64,000 bases of DNA. Origin: an uncultured Marinicella sp. (GTDB taxonomy: Bacteria > Pseudomonadota > Gammaproteobacteria > Xanthomonadales > Marinicellaceae). Shown here one piece after another: positions 36,827 through 46,968 of the stretch (positions are counted from its first letter, which is position 1; each line of letters starts with the position of its first letter). Made by a program: the position numbers and the translations under genes. The stretch spans positions 62,001 to 126,000 of the forward strand of contig CANNBS010000001.1 in the NCBI GenBank assembly GCA_947502925.1. Reading direction: 5' to 3'. Under the pieces are notes generated by a model. That model did not search any database and was not told the DNA's origin. It saw only the letters and a list, made by a program, of their open reading frames with translations.

Positions 36827-37264
36827 TCAACACTGCAACCAAAAAGTCACTGGGCCGTCATTCACTAAGGACACTTGCATATCAGCGGCAAATTCACCAG
36901 TGGCTATTTTTAAGTCGGATTTTTTGGCTTGTTGGCACAAATAATCAAATAATCGCTCACCTTCTGCGGGCGAAGCGCCGGATGAAAAACTCGGTCTTAA
37001 GCCTTTTTGGGTGTTGGCCACCAGGGTAAATTGTGACACCAGCAGTAATTCACCGCCGATATCATTCAGGGATAAATTCATTTTGCCCTTGTTATCATTA
37101 AAAATCCGATACCGGGTTATTTTTCGCAATAAGGCATCGGCATTGTTTTCGGTATCGTCTTTCTCAACACCAATCAGGGCTAAAATACCTTGATCGATTT
37201 GTCCGATGGTTTCATCTTTGACATCCACCCGGGCTTGTTTAACCCGCTGAATCAGGGCAATCAT
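36827..37264 (-). CDS. dtd: D-aminoacyl-tRNA deacylase
   Basis: Removes D-amino acids from mischarged tRNAs. The 145-residue protein begins [15 protein letters not shown] and has the two catalytic motifs, LVSQFTLVA (SQxxL) and NDGPVTFWL (NxGP(V/F)T-type, here DGPVT). The start overlaps the miaA stop by 4 bases, so the two tRNA-related genes are translationally coupled. Confidence 0.95.
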   Translation of the reverse strand: MIALIQRVKQARVDVKDETIGQIDQGILALIGVEKDDTENNADALLRKITRYRIFNDNKGKMNLSLNDIGGELLLVSQFTLVANTQKGLRPSFSSGASPAEGERLFDYLCQQAKKSDLKIATGEFAADMQVSLVNDGPVTFWLQC

Positions 37265-38205
37265 GCTAAATGCGCCTCCACGTTCTTATCCAGTGTTGTT
37301 AAATAATCTGTTTCTGTGGGATCCAGCCAGATGGCATCGGCTTCTTTGCGCAGCCAGGTAATCTGTCGCTTCGCCAGTTGGCGGGTGGCAACAATGCCCT
37401 TAAAAACAAACGCATCGTAATCTGTTTCACCATTAAGATGTTCAATGGCCTGGCGATAACCCACTGAACGCATGGCCGGTAAGTCGGCGTGATTGCGCTC
37501 ATCAGTCAGTAATGCTTTGACTTCCTCTAAAAAACCCTGTTCCAACATTTGCTTAAATCGCTGTTCAATACGGCTGTGTAATACTGCGCGGTCTTTCGGG
37601 GCAATGATAATTTTTAAGGGCTTAAGAGTTAAACCTGTTTCACTGTCGTGGGCATAGAGTTCGGTCATGGTTTGGCCGGTGATTTCATAGACTTCTAACG
37701 CCCGGCTTAAGCGCTGGCTGTCATTGGCATGAATCCGCGCAGCACTGTCGGGATCAATCTGCTGTAAGCGTTGATGCAAAGCCGGCCAGCCATTTTGTTC
37801 AGCTTCTCGCGCAATCTCAGCACGGATGCGTTCATCAGCTGACGGTAAAACCGACAAGCCCTCTTGTAAGGCTTTGTAATACAACATGGTGCCACCGGCC
37901 AATAAGGGAATGCGGTTATTATCCCAGCTTTGTTGCATCAGCGCTTTAGCATCATCATGGAAGTCAGACGCTGAATACGGTTGCCACGGTTCACGAATAT
38001 CAATCAGTGCATGCGGTGCGCGCTGCAGGGTCTCAGCATCAGGTTTTGCGGTGCCGATGTTCATACCGCGATACACCAGAGCCGAATCCACTGAGATAAT
38101 ATCCGCCTGATGTTGTTCATGCAGGCGAATGGCGGCATCTGTTTTACCGGCAGCGGTAGGTCCCATAAGAAAAATAGCCGGCTTGTTGTTGTCAGCAGAC
38201 ACCAT
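37261..38205 (-). CDS. miaA: tRNA dimethylallyltransferase
   Basis: Adds the isopentenyl group to A37 of tRNAs reading UNN codons. The 314-residue protein has P-loop [14 protein letters not shown] (residues 15-28), [16 protein letters not shown] and the swinging-domain region with [10 protein letters not shown]. The start codon directly follows the mutL stop (mutL-miaA order as in E. coli). In E. coli hfq follows, but here dtd does. Confidence 0.95.
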   Translation of the reverse strand: MVSADNNKPAIFLMGPTAAGKTDAAIRLHEQHQADIISVDSALVYRGMNIGTAKPDAETLQRAPHALIDIREPWQPYSASDFHDDAKALMQQSWDNNRIPLLAGGTMLYYKALQEGLSVLPSADERIRAEIAREAEQNGWPALHQRLQQIDPDSAARIHANDSQRLSRALEVYEITGQTMTELYAHDSETGLTLKPLKIIIAPKDRAVLHSRIEQRFKQMLEQGFLEEVKALLTDERNHADLPAMRSVGYRQAIEHLNGETDYDAFVFKGIVATRQLAKRQITWLRKEADAIWLDPTETDYLTTLDKNVEAHLA

Positions 38206-40038
38206 TTATTGACCGCGCAAAAATAATTTATCCAATTGCTTCATATCCAGTTGTGTCCAGGTGGGGCGGCCGTGATTGCACTGATCAGAGCGCAAGGTGT
38301 TTTCCATGTCCCGCAATAAGGCATTCATTTCCATGAGGCTTAACGGGTGATTGGCGCGCACTGAGCCGTGACAGGCCATGGTCGAGAGAATTTCATTAAT
38401 GGCGGCTTCAATTTTTGTACTCGAACCCAGGGCCACCATTTCAGATAAGACATCTTTGAGTAATTCTTCCACATTGGCTTGGACCAGAATCGCCGGGACT
38501 TTGCGCACTGTTAGACTTTCTTCACCGGTGACAGTTATCTCAAATCCCAATTGTGAAAACCAGTCACCCTGCTCTTCCACCACCGCCACTTCGCGGGCGC
38601 TGACATTAAGCTGAATCGGCACCAGTAATTTCTGGTTTTTCAGCTGATCGTCGCTAAAACGCTGCTTCATCCGCTCATATAAAATCCGCTCATGAGCGGC
38701 ATGCATATCGACAATAATCAGACCTTGCTTATTTTCGGCCAACACAAAGACACCGTGGATCTGGGCTTTGGCGTAGCCCAGAGGTGGAATGTCTTCATCC
38801 TGCGCCTGACTGGGCAGGCTTTGGCTGTTTTCATTTTGATTAGCATAACTGTGCGCGCTTTCCGCCAGGGGACTTTGCCGGTCTCTGGCGGCCATTTGCT
38901 GCAGGTAGTTGAGGCTACTTTGGGGGCTTGAGCCACCACCCTGGCCACTGTTATAGCCACCACCGAACGCCATTCGGTTTTGCACCGGCACCGACTCAAA
39001 AGACTGACCGGAGGGTTCTGCTGCCTGCGTTTGTTCCTGCATCCGTGCCGGTGCCAGCGTCTGATGAATGGCGCCAAAAATAAAATCATGCACCAAGCGG
39101 GTGTCGCGAAAACGCACTTCGTGTTTAGTGGGATGAACATTCACATCCACCAGTTCAGGATTTAAACTCAAATACAACACAAAAGCCGGATGGCGACCAT
39201 GAAACAGGACATCCTGATAAGCCTGACGAATGGCATGCGCCACCAGCTTATCTTTAATCACCCGACCATTAATAAAAAAGAACTGGCGATCGGCCCGCGC
39301 CCGGTTCCAGTTAGGTTTCGCCACCCAGCCGGATAATTTTAAATCGCCACGCTGATGCTCAATATGCAGCGCCTGCTCCATAAAGTCCTTACCACAGAGC
39401 TGGCTTATGCGCTGCTGAATCAAAGGCTCGGCTTCGCCGGCCTGGGCATGGCGAATAATCTGACCGTTATGGGCCAGTCGAAATCCCACATCAAAGCGTG
39501 ACAGGCTTAATTGCTTAATCAGTTCATCAATACGCAAAAATTCCGTGCGATCAGTTTTTAAAAACCGCCGTCTGGCCGGTGTGTTATAGAATAAATCGGT
39601 GACTTCCACTGTTGTTCCCGGCGGGTGTGCGGCCGGTTCGGGCCCGGTGATTTGACCACCGTCGCTGCGAATACAGTAGGCCATATCCGCTTCAGCCTGA
39701 TGTGATGTTAATTTAAAACGGCTGACTGAAGCAATACTCGGTAAAGCTTCACCGCGAAAACCCAGCGAACCCAGGTGCTCTAAATCATATAAAGAATCAA
39801 TTTTACTGGTGGCGTGGCGCTCAATGGCCAATGCCAATTCATCTTTAGCTATTCCCTGGCCGTTATCGGTGATTTTTATACTTTTTTTGCCACCGGTCTG
39901 AATGTCTATGGTGATTTGCGTGGCACCGGCATCCAGCGCATTTTCCACCAGTTCTTTGACCACTGAAGCCGGTCGCTCGACCACCTCGCCGGCGGCGATT
40001 TGGTCGATTAATTGATTGGGTAATTTATGAATGCTCAT
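38206..40038 (-). CDS. mutL: DNA mismatch repair protein MutL, endonuclease type
   Basis: The GHKL ATPase half shows ENALDAGATQI and TDNGQGI and SLGFRGEALPSIASVSRF. A Gln/Ser-rich linker follows (about residues 340-420), then the dimerisation domain. This carries DMHAAHERILYE near residue 445, a match to the DQHA(x)2E(x)4E metal motif of nicking MutL proteins (Gln replaced by Met), which E. coli MutL lacks. That suggests a MutH-independent repair system. I start at ATG 40038 (MSIHKLPNQLIDQIAAGE), the conserved N-terminus; a 16-residue upstream extension is unlikely. Divergent from argS. Confidence 0.95.
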   Translation of the reverse strand: MSIHKLPNQLIDQIAAGEVVERPASVVKELVENALDAGATQITIDIQTGGKKSIKITDNGQGIAKDELALAIERHATSKIDSLYDLEHLGSLGFRGEALPSIASVSRFKLTSHQAEADMAYCIRSDGGQITGPEPAAHPPGTTVEVTDLFYNTPARRRFLKTDRTEFLRIDELIKQLSLSRFDVGFRLAHNGQIIRHAQAGEAEPLIQQRISQLCGKDFMEQALHIEHQRGDLKLSGWVAKPNWNRARADRQFFFINGRVIKDKLVAHAIRQAYQDVLFHGRHPAFVLYLSLNPELVDVNVHPTKHEVRFRDTRLVHDFIFGAIHQTLAPARMQEQTQAAEPSGQSFESVPVQNRMAFGGGYNSGQGGGSSPQSSLNYLQQMAARDRQSPLAESAHSYANQNENSQSLPSQAQDEDIPPLGYAKAQIHGVFVLAENKQGLIIVDMHAAHERILYERMKQRFSDDQLKNQKLLVPIQLNVSAREVAVVEEQGDWFSQLGFEITVTGEESLTVRKVPAILVQANVEELLKDVLSEMVALGSSTKIEAAINEILSTMACHGSVRANHPLSLMEMNALLRDMENTLRSDQCNHGRPTWTQLDMKQLDKLFLRGQ

Positions 40039-40134
40039 CCCGCTTATTTTAGCGGTTTTATGAATCACTGACCAGCTTAACCACACTTCTTCAGGTTAAA
40101 TGATAGCTTGGATTTTTAAGAGGTTACTTTAACG

Positions 40135-40163
40135 TGGTGACACCCGTGCCAAAGTGTTAAAAT
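40135..40163 (+). promoter_or_regulatory. Promoter of argS
   Basis: TGGTGA (40135-40140), 17 bases, and TAAAAT (40158-40163), the latter with an upstream TG-n. The same hexamers and spacing occur before pepA. The argS ATG is 32 bases further on. Confidence 0.6.
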
Positions 40164-40195
40164 GGAGCGTTTTTTAGCCCACCGGAACCTTTAGA

Positions 40196-41980
40196 ATGAT
40201 TGGTCACATCCAGGAATTGATTGAAAATGCCTTAGAGCATTTAGTACAGCGCGATGAAATTGAGTTAGAAACCACACCGGACATTCAAGTGGAACGCGCC
40301 AGAAACCCCGAACATGGCGATTATGCTTCTAACATCGCCATGGTGATTCAAAAACAACTCAAAAAACCACCGCTTGAGATTGCCGAAAAGATTGTTAAGG
40401 CCATGAATGAATCCAAGCACATCAGTCATGTTGAGGCCGTCAAACCAGGTTTTATCAACTTTTCTCTGACGAATCAATGTCGCCTGCAGGTCATTAAAAA
40501 GATCCTCGACCGTAAAGAAGATTATGGTTCGAATGACATCGGAAAGAATCAACATGTTACTGTTGAGTTTGTTTCTGCCAATCCCACCGGGCCCTTACAT
40601 GTCGGCCATGGCCGGGGCGCTGCTTATGGTTCGAGTCTGGTCAATGTCCTGAAAAAATCAGGCTACCAGGTTCATGCCGAATATTATGTCAATGACAACG
40701 GCCGGCAAATGGACATTCTGGCCACCTCCGTGTGGCTGCGCTATCTGGAATTATGCGGTGACCAGCTGCGCTTCCCTGACAATGGCTATCAAGGCGATTA
40801 TATCGTCGACATTGCCCGCAAAGTCCGGGCTAAGTTTGGTGATGATTTGCGCGTTGAGGTCAATCAAATTTTTGATCAGGTGAGCAAAGATGAATCTCAG
40901 GGCGGTGATAAAGAGTCTCATATTGACGATGTCGTTCAAAACACCAAAAACTTACTCAATGACAACTATGCAAAAGTCTTTAAAATTGCGCTAAAACAAA
41001 TTCTCGGTGGGATTAAGGACGATTTAGAGGATTTTAATGTTTATTTTGATGAGTGGTTTTCTGAGAAAAAGCTGCATGAGTCTGACTGGATTGATCGTGC
41101 CATGCAACGCTTAAAAGATGGCGACCACGTGTTTAAAAAAGACGGTGCCTGGTGGTTTAATGCCAGTTATTTCGGTGATGACAAAGACCGGGTTCTGATG
41201 CGTGAAAACGGTCAGAAAACTTACTTCGCTTCAGACGTCGCCTACCTGATGAATAAAATGGAGCGGGGCTTTGATCGTGCAATATATATTTTTGGCGCCG
41301 ATCATCATGGCTATATTGGCCGATTAAAAGCCGCCGCCAAGGCGCTCGGCTATGACCCTGAGAAAGTGGACATTCAGCTTGTACAGTTTGCCAATCTTTT
41401 TAAGGGCAAGGAAAAATTCAAAATGAGCACCCGTTCAGGCAGCTTTATCACGCTAAAAACGCTCATCGATGAAGTCGGAACGGATGCCGCCCGTTATTTT
41501 TATGTGATGCGCTCCCATGACCAGCATTTGGATTTTGATTTAGAGCTCGCCAAAAGCCAGACCAAGGACAACCCGGTGTTTTATATTCAATACGCCCATG
41601 CCCGCATTTGTAGTGTTTTTAGGCAACTGGATGCCCAGAACATGCCCTATAATGAAGAAATTGGTAATGTTAATCTGAAATTACTGGATACAGACCATGA
41701 AAAAGCCTTAATTCGACAACTGTCCATGTATGCCGAGACCATTGCCAAAGCAGCCGTTAGTTATCAGGTCAACACCATCGCCAACTATTTAAAAGACCTG
41801 GCACAAGCCTTTCATCAATTTTATGCCCACTGCAAAGTTCAGGGCAATAACGAAGATTTACGCAATGCCCGGTTAAACTTATGTTCAGCCACACGTTATA
41901 TACTGGCAGATGGTCTGGCGCTCATCGGCTCGTCGGCACCGACTGAAATGCACAGTGAGGATTTTGATTACAATGACTAA
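40196..41980 (+). CDS. argS: Arginyl-tRNA synthetase
   Basis: Class I synthetase for tRNA-Arg. N-terminal additional domain (residues 1-115), HIGH-type motif HVGHGRG within ANPTGPLHVGHGRGAAYG, the catalytic core with FGADHHGYIGRLKAA, KMSTRSGSFITLKTL (the degenerate KMSKS region) and a C-terminal DALR anticodon domain. At 594 aa it is slightly longer than E. coli's 577. The stop overlaps the SPOR gene start by 8 bases. Confidence 0.97.
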   Translation: MIGHIQELIENALEHLVQRDEIELETTPDIQVERARNPEHGDYASNIAMVIQKQLKKPPLEIAEKIVKAMNESKHISHVEAVKPGFINFSLTNQCRLQVIKKILDRKEDYGSNDIGKNQHVTVEFVSANPTGPLHVGHGRGAAYGSSLVNVLKKSGYQVHAEYYVNDNGRQMDILATSVWLRYLELCGDQLRFPDNGYQGDYIVDIARKVRAKFGDDLRVEVNQIFDQVSKDESQGGDKESHIDDVVQNTKNLLNDNYAKVFKIALKQILGGIKDDLEDFNVYFDEWFSEKKLHESDWIDRAMQRLKDGDHVFKKDGAWWFNASYFGDDKDRVLMRENGQKTYFASDVAYLMNKMERGFDRAIYIFGADHHGYIGRLKAAAKALGYDPEKVDIQLVQFANLFKGKEKFKMSTRSGSFITLKTLIDEVGTDAARYFYVMRSHDQHLDFDLELAKSQTKDNPVFYIQYAHARICSVFRQLDAQNMPYNEEIGNVNLKLLDTDHEKALIRQLSMYAETIAKAAVSYQVNTIANYLKDLAQAFHQFYAHCKVQGNNEDLRNARLNLCSATRYILADGLALIGSSAPTEMHSEDFDYND

Positions 41981-42545
41981 ACGTAAAAGTACGCGAAAAA
42001 AAACCGCCCGCACCGCCGGCCGTAAGCGCCCTGTGCCGGGCTGGATTATTTTATCCAGTGGTGTGTTATTCGGTTTATTAATCGCCGTCATTATCTATGC
42101 CAACGGCTGGGTACCGGAGCCAGTTAAAAACCCCGAGAAACCAACCCCCAATGAAACCGCCGAGCAACCGGTGGAAGATGTCAGCAGCCATGTGGCGAAA
42201 CGGTCTAATAATTATGACTTTTACACCGTTCTGCCTGAAATGGAAGTGGTCATCCCGAAAGAAGACATCGCCCAGGAAGCGGCCAAGAAGAATCAGAATT
42301 ATCAATATATTCTACAGGTGGCGTCATTTAAAAACAAAGGCGACGCCGAAGCACTGAAAGCCAAAATCGCTTTCAGCGGTCAGATTGCTTATATTCAAAC
42401 CATTGACGTCAACAACACCCTGTGGCACCGGGTGCGGGTCGGCCCTTTTGACTCAGGCCGCGAAGCTGACAAGCAAAAACGCGCCATTGAAAAAATGGGA
42501 CAACGGGTGTTGATGCTGAAAGAAACCACTGACGAGGTCGAATAA
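41973..42545 (+). CDS. SPOR-domain membrane protein
   Basis: A 190-residue protein with a Lys/Arg-rich cytoplasmic N-terminus (TKRKSTRKKTARTAGRK), one membrane helix (about residues 25-45), a Pro/Glu-rich linker and a C-terminal SPOR domain (about 110-190: YILQVASFKNKGDAEALKAK, WHRVRVGPFDSGREADK). SPOR domains bind denuded peptidoglycan at division sites; an FtsN-like or DedD-like role is possible. The ATG at 41973 gives this clean topology. An argS-SPOR pair is also found in E. coli relatives (argS, ftsN neighbours differ). Confidence 0.9.
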   Translation: MTKRKSTRKKTARTAGRKRPVPGWIILSSGVLFGLLIAVIIYANGWVPEPVKNPEKPTPNETAEQPVEDVSSHVAKRSNNYDFYTVLPEMEVVIPKEDIAQEAAKKNQNYQYILQVASFKNKGDAEALKAKIAFSGQIAYIQTIDVNNTLWHRVRVGPFDSGREADKQKRAIEKMGQRVLMLKETTDEVE

Positions 42546-42546
42546 C

Positions 42547-45500
42547 ATGTTTAAAAACTATTTAACCGCATTATTTATTATTTTAAGTTTCAACCTATAT
42601 GCCACAGAATACATTGAACTGCCTGCCATTGACACACAGCACGTTAAACAAACTGCTGTCAACATCAACGGACCGCTCAAGTATGCCCTGGCAACAGACC
42701 TTGATGGTGTTTATCAAACTAAACACGACAGTTCGTTCAAACAATGGCATAAAAATGCCGATGGTGCGATGGAATACTCGATTCGCTTTACAGCGGACAA
42801 TGCCACCAGCTTGAACGTCGGTATGACCGATTTTTTCTTGCCGCCTACGGCAGAATTGTGGGTTTATAACGATGATAAAAGCATTCTGCGTGGTCCATAC
42901 ACCGATCGTTACAACCCCAAAAACGGTTATTTTTGGATTGGTGATGTGCCCGGAGATCATGTTAATTTAACATTCACTGTTAATGCTCAGCAGAAAAAAT
43001 TCCTGTCATTCAATATCAAACAGGTGGCACGGGGCTTTTATCAATACTGGAAAAGCCCAACCGAAAATGGCCTGAAAAGTGGCAGCTGCAATGTCGATGT
43101 GGCCTGTCCGGAAGGCGATGACTGGCGACCTGAAATCAGCAGTGTCGGCCAATACAGTTTTCAAATTCCGGGCGATGGCGGTTATGTTTGTACCGGCCAA
43201 CTCATTAATAATACCGCCCAGGATGGCACACCTTATTTTTTAACAGCTTCACACTGTGGTTACACAGGCAGTGACAGTAGCGAACGTGACAGTGTCGCTT
43301 CATCCATCAATATTATCTGGAACTATGAATCCCAAACCTGCCGTTCACCCGGTTCCGGCAGTAGTGGCACACCCATAAACACGGGCACCTTTAATCAGCG
43401 CCAGGCCGGTGCCACGTTGGTGGCACATAATCCCAACAGTGATTTTGCTTTATTGCTTCTTAACCAAACACCCAATACAAGTTATGACATCCAGTACACC
43501 GGCTGGGATCGCAGTGATACCGCCTTTAATGCCGGTATTGGCATTCATCATCCTTCAGGCGATGCCAAGCGCATCAGTTTTGAAGACGATGCCTTGAAAA
43601 TCACCGGCTACTTACAAAGCAATGGTGGTGGCACCACACATCTGCGTGTTATTGACTGGGATAAAGGCACCACCGAGGGCGGTTCTTCGGGTTCGGGTTT
43701 ATGGAATGCCAATTATCATCTGGTGGGACAGTTACATGGCGGTTATGCCGCATGTGGCAACGATCAGTCTGACTGGTATGGTCGTTTATATACGTCCTGG
43801 GACAATGGCAACAGCCCCGAAGAAAGGCTCAGAGACTGGCTCGATCCAATTGACAGTAATCAAATGACCTTAAACACCACAGGGAAATGCGAAGCACCGG
43901 TGGTCACCATTAATACACCGAGCTCACTCAAAGTGGGACAAGATGCTGAATTTACCGCAACGGTAACGGGTGGCAGTGGAGAGTATGCGTACAGCTGGGA
44001 TCTTAATGGAAATGGTCAGACAGATGGTCACGGTAGCAGCGTAAGCACTCGATATTCTCATGCCTATGTGGGCAATGTTTCTTTAAGGGTTACAGACAGT
44101 AACGGCTGCCAGGGAGTAGATTCTCGCGCAGTCATTGTTGAAGCGCCGGATATCCAGTTCGATGGTCAAGCAAGCTATACTCAATTGTGTGGTAATAATG
44201 ATAACAACATCGATCCCGGTGAACGCTGGCGTGCCCAAATCACGACTCAAAATGTGGGTAGTCAAGCCGCCACAGGGACTTACCTCATGCTGGATAGTCA
44301 AACCAGCCAGGTAAGTGACAATTTTGGCAACAGCAGTCAGAGCTGTGAATCATCGTTCATTGACATCAGTAACAGTGGCACGCGCTATAATTGGATTATG
44401 GGACCCGTCACCGGTACCAGTGCTGACGATGAAGGTTACGCCAAAGTTCAATTAAGCCAACCCTTTCAGCATTACAATCAATCCGTATCCACCTTAGTGG
44501 CTTCAACCAATGGTTATCTGAATACCTACGCCAATGCCAACGGTATAGACTGGGACAATGATTGCCCATTACCGGCGACGCCCGACAAAGACTCAACCGG
44601 TGGCCGGATTGCCGTAATGCATGCTGACTTAAATTCATCGCAATTCTATCACCAGCATTTTAATGACTGTCCGCGTGATGCCGAAACCGGAGATAATTTA
44701 GCCTGTGATGTATTTTTATGGAAAGGTGCCTATTTCTTTGGAACAGGCGCCATCGATTCCATGGATATTCAGGCCATCTTATACCCGGCCACCTCGCAGT
44801 GGGTCTTTCAATACCAGGGCCCTGGTATAGACGGCTCATCCGCCACAGTTGGCATCCAAAACAATGATGCGGATGACGCCCTCGCTTATGCTTGTAATAC
44901 CGCCGACAGCATATCGACCGAACAAGCGGTTTGTGTTTTCAATAAAAACCACCCTAATCAATCAAGCGGCAGCGAATTAGACCTTGAAACACCCGCAGTT
45001 CATATCAATAACATGGCCGTTAATGCCAATAAAACAGCTCAGGTTGATTTTTCGGTGGATTCTGATGCTGTGTGCGGCAGTGAACTGACAATCAATCACA
45101 CCGCCTCTGTCTATGATGAAGGCTTTAATGCCGGTCAGCCCGAAGCCATTGGTTTTGAGGTTGGCAATAACGGCCAATGTCAACCGGTGACACATTGTGA
45201 AATAGACGATCACAACACTGTTCAGCCTGAAGCGGGACTCTGGTGGAACCCTCAACGTTCAGGCAACGGTTTAGAGTTCAATGTGTTGGATAATGACCGC
45301 TTGCTTTATATTATGTACACCGGCCAACCGGATGGTTCACCGATTTGGTATACAGCGGACAGCGATGATTCTGCGTTCAATAACTTCTATAATGACATTT
45401 ATAAGGTAACCTACCCGGGTGGATTTAATGCCGGCAATAAGCAATTCCAACAAGTGGGATGGTCTAATACCTACTTTTTGGATGCTAAAAATGCCCTGCA

Positions 45501-45948
45501 AGTTCGGCAGATAAATAATCAGCTCAGCGCCGAAAAATTGGAAAAACAGGTGATTAGCAATGGCTCAACCGTTAATGAACACACCGGCCAATATTACAGC
45601 TGCTCTGATCCCGGTTGGGGCATGACCGTCTTCACCGAAGGTAACCAGCGTGCTGTGGTCAGTTATATATATGATCAAGAAGGTAATCCTTATTGGACTT
45701 ATGCCGGCGGCACAAATACCAGTGCAAGCATGCCCATGGGTCATTACGATACGTTCTGTCCACATTGTCCGATGACATCACCTGAAGCTACAGCGGTCGG
45801 AAGCATGCAATTACAAATGGACGGTCAAACCGGCGGACTTATTCAATCGTATGAATCAGTTTATCCGGCCGGGGAACAACCACCGCAGGTCGAATGGCAA
45901 CGCAGTAACCTGCCACTGATAAATGTCTATACCGGTGGCTGCCAGTAA
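42547..45948 (+). CDS. Secreted trypsin-like endopeptidase with PKD domain and duplicated C-terminal module
   Basis: An 1,133-residue exported protein. Signal peptide 1-19 is followed by a prodomain to about 180 and an S1 (lysyl-endopeptidase-like) catalytic domain with His236 (LTASHCG), Asp299 (PNSDFALL) and Ser381 (EGGSSGSGLW). A PKD-type domain follows (about 455-530, VTGGSGEYAYSWDLNGNG), then a long beta-rich part. The C-terminus has two related modules: GLWWNPQRSGNGLEF...GSPIWYTA (near 895-940) and GQYYSCSDPGWGMTVF...GNPYWTYA (near 1010-1060). The start is 1 base after the SPOR gene stop. Probable extracellular protein digestion. Confidence 0.9.
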   Translation: MFKNYLTALFIILSFNLYATEYIELPAIDTQHVKQTAVNINGPLKYALATDLDGVYQTKHDSSFKQWHKNADGAMEYSIRFTADNATSLNVGMTDFFLPPTAELWVYNDDKSILRGPYTDRYNPKNGYFWIGDVPGDHVNLTFTVNAQQKKFLSFNIKQVARGFYQYWKSPTENGLKSGSCNVDVACPEGDDWRPEISSVGQYSFQIPGDGGYVCTGQLINNTAQDGTPYFLTASHCGYTGSDSSERDSVASSINIIWNYESQTCRSPGSGSSGTPINTGTFNQRQAGATLVAHNPNSDFALLLLNQTPNTSYDIQYTGWDRSDTAFNAGIGIHHPSGDAKRISFEDDALKITGYLQSNGGGTTHLRVIDWDKGTTEGGSSGSGLWNANYHLVGQLHGGYAACGNDQSDWYGRLYTSWDNGNSPEERLRDWLDPIDSNQMTLNTTGKCEAPVVTINTPSSLKVGQDAEFTATVTGGSGEYAYSWDLNGNGQTDGHGSSVSTRYSHAYVGNVSLRVTDSNGCQGVDSRAVIVEAPDIQFDGQASYTQLCGNNDNNIDPGERWRAQITTQNVGSQAATGTYLMLDSQTSQVSDNFGNSSQSCESSFIDISNSGTRYNWIMGPVTGTSADDEGYAKVQLSQPFQHYNQSVSTLVASTNGYLNTYANANGIDWDNDCPLPATPDKDSTGGRIAVMHADLNSSQFYHQHFNDCPRDAETGDNLACDVFLWKGAYFFGTGAIDSMDIQAILYPATSQWVFQYQGPGIDGSSATVGIQNNDADDALAYACNTADSISTEQAVCVFNKNHPNQSSGSELDLETPAVHINNMAVNANKTAQVDFSVDSDAVCGSELTINHTASVYDEGFNAGQPEAIGFEVGNNGQCQPVTHCEIDDHNTVQPEAGLWWNPQRSGNGLEFNVLDNDRLLYIMYTGQPDGSPIWYTADSDDSAFNNFYNDIYKVTYPGGFNAGNKQFQQVGWSNTYFLDAKNALQVRQINNQLSAEKLEKQVISNGSTVNEHTGQYYSCSDPGWGMTVFTEGNQRAVVSYIYDQEGNPYWTYAGGTNTSASMPMGHYDTFCPHCPMTSPEATAVGSMQLQMDGQTGGLIQSYESVYPAGEQPPQVEWQRSNLPLINVYTGGCQ

Positions 45949-45960
45949 TATCAATTAATT

Positions 45961-45995
45961 AACCCTGGAGGCCCTATTTTGTCCGGGGTTATTTT
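45961..45995 (+). terminator. Terminator after the trypsin-like peptidase
   Basis: A 9-bp stem AACCCTGGA/TCCGGGGTT (one G-U pair) with a 12-base loop is followed by ATTTTC, 12 bases past the stop codon. The T tract is modest. Confidence 0.65.
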
Positions 45996-46019
45996 CAATC
46001 GGATATGCGGGCAGTGTCT

Positions 46020-46895
46020 TTAATCTTTCTGATAAGGACTGACGCCGTTGTGTTGAATACTAAAACGTTTATAAGTCCACTGATATTGTGAAGGGTTTAG
46101 CGCCACCAGCTTTGCGATGTCCTGGTTTAACGCTGTCGCCGACTCCGCTGTATCGGCATAAATCTGATCCGAGGCCTTTTTAAAATGAATCTCAAAACCA
46201 TCATTTCGCCGTTCGGCCACCGCCAACACCACGGGTGCGCGGGTTTTGCGGGCAATTTTAGAAAATAAGGTCATGGTGAAAGCCGGCTGACCCATAAAAT
46301 CAGCAAATACACCCTGACCTGATTTCGGTTGCTGGTCAGGCAAGATAGCCATAATACCTTTTTGGCTTAAATGCTTGAGCATGGTTCTGACGCCTTTGCC
46401 ATCGGCGGTAATTTGTTTGGCACCGCCCTGGCCACGGTATTTCAGCAACAGTTTCTCAATGTTCGGATTACCGGGCGGCTTATACAAAAACGCAAAATCA
46501 TCATAGCGCGATAGCCACAAGTTTAAGACTTCCCAATTACCAAAATGTGGCGCTGCCAATAATACACCCTGTCCTTGTGCCAACGCCTCATCCAAAATAG
46601 ATTGACCCTTTACCTGCTTAATTAATGCTGGGAACTGGTCGGGATAGCGGCGCCATACCACGCCCAACTCACACACCGCTTTCAGGGTTTCAATTAAACT
46701 GTCTTTGGCCAACTGCTGTTGCCGTTCTCCCGACATATCCGGATAACACAACCGGATATTGGTTAAAGCAATATGCCGCTGTTTAGCAGACAAACGCCAT
46801 ATGACCGCCGCCAACCCCCGCGCCAGACGATGGCTACCGGATAAAGACAACCAACCGTTGAGCTTAATAATTAAATGAAAAATATGCGCACGCAT
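46020..46895 (-). CDS. LpxL/HtrB-type lipid A acyltransferase family protein
   Basis: A 291-residue membrane-associated acyltransferase that transfers a late acyl chain to lipid A or a related lysophospholipid. Catalytic H-x4-E motif HFGNWE (about residue 117-122), followed by the family's IMAILPDQQPKSGQGVFADFMG block. The N-terminal helix anchors it to the inner membrane. Family members are usually about 300 residues. The exact acyl position (LpxL or LpxM type) cannot be told. It stands alone, convergent with the peptidase gene. Confidence 0.88.
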   Translation of the reverse strand: MRAHIFHLIIKLNGWLSLSGSHRLARGLAAVIWRLSAKQRHIALTNIRLCYPDMSGERQQQLAKDSLIETLKAVCELGVVWRRYPDQFPALIKQVKGQSILDEALAQGQGVLLAAPHFGNWEVLNLWLSRYDDFAFLYKPPGNPNIEKLLLKYRGQGGAKQITADGKGVRTMLKHLSQKGIMAILPDQQPKSGQGVFADFMGQPAFTMTLFSKIARKTRAPVVLAVAERRNDGFEIHFKKASDQIYADTAESATALNQDIAKLVALNPSQYQWTYKRFSIQHNGVSPYQKD

Positions 46896-46968
46896 GGGGG
46901 CATTATAAAAGATATCAGGTCATTTCTGTGGCGGTCTCTGTTCATAATCAACTCTTTTTATCTGAGCC

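Noticed and set aside
36702..36944. 80-codon plus-strand frame
   Set aside because: It spans the palindromic element and reads into dtd from the wrong strand. Its composition is that of the repeat.
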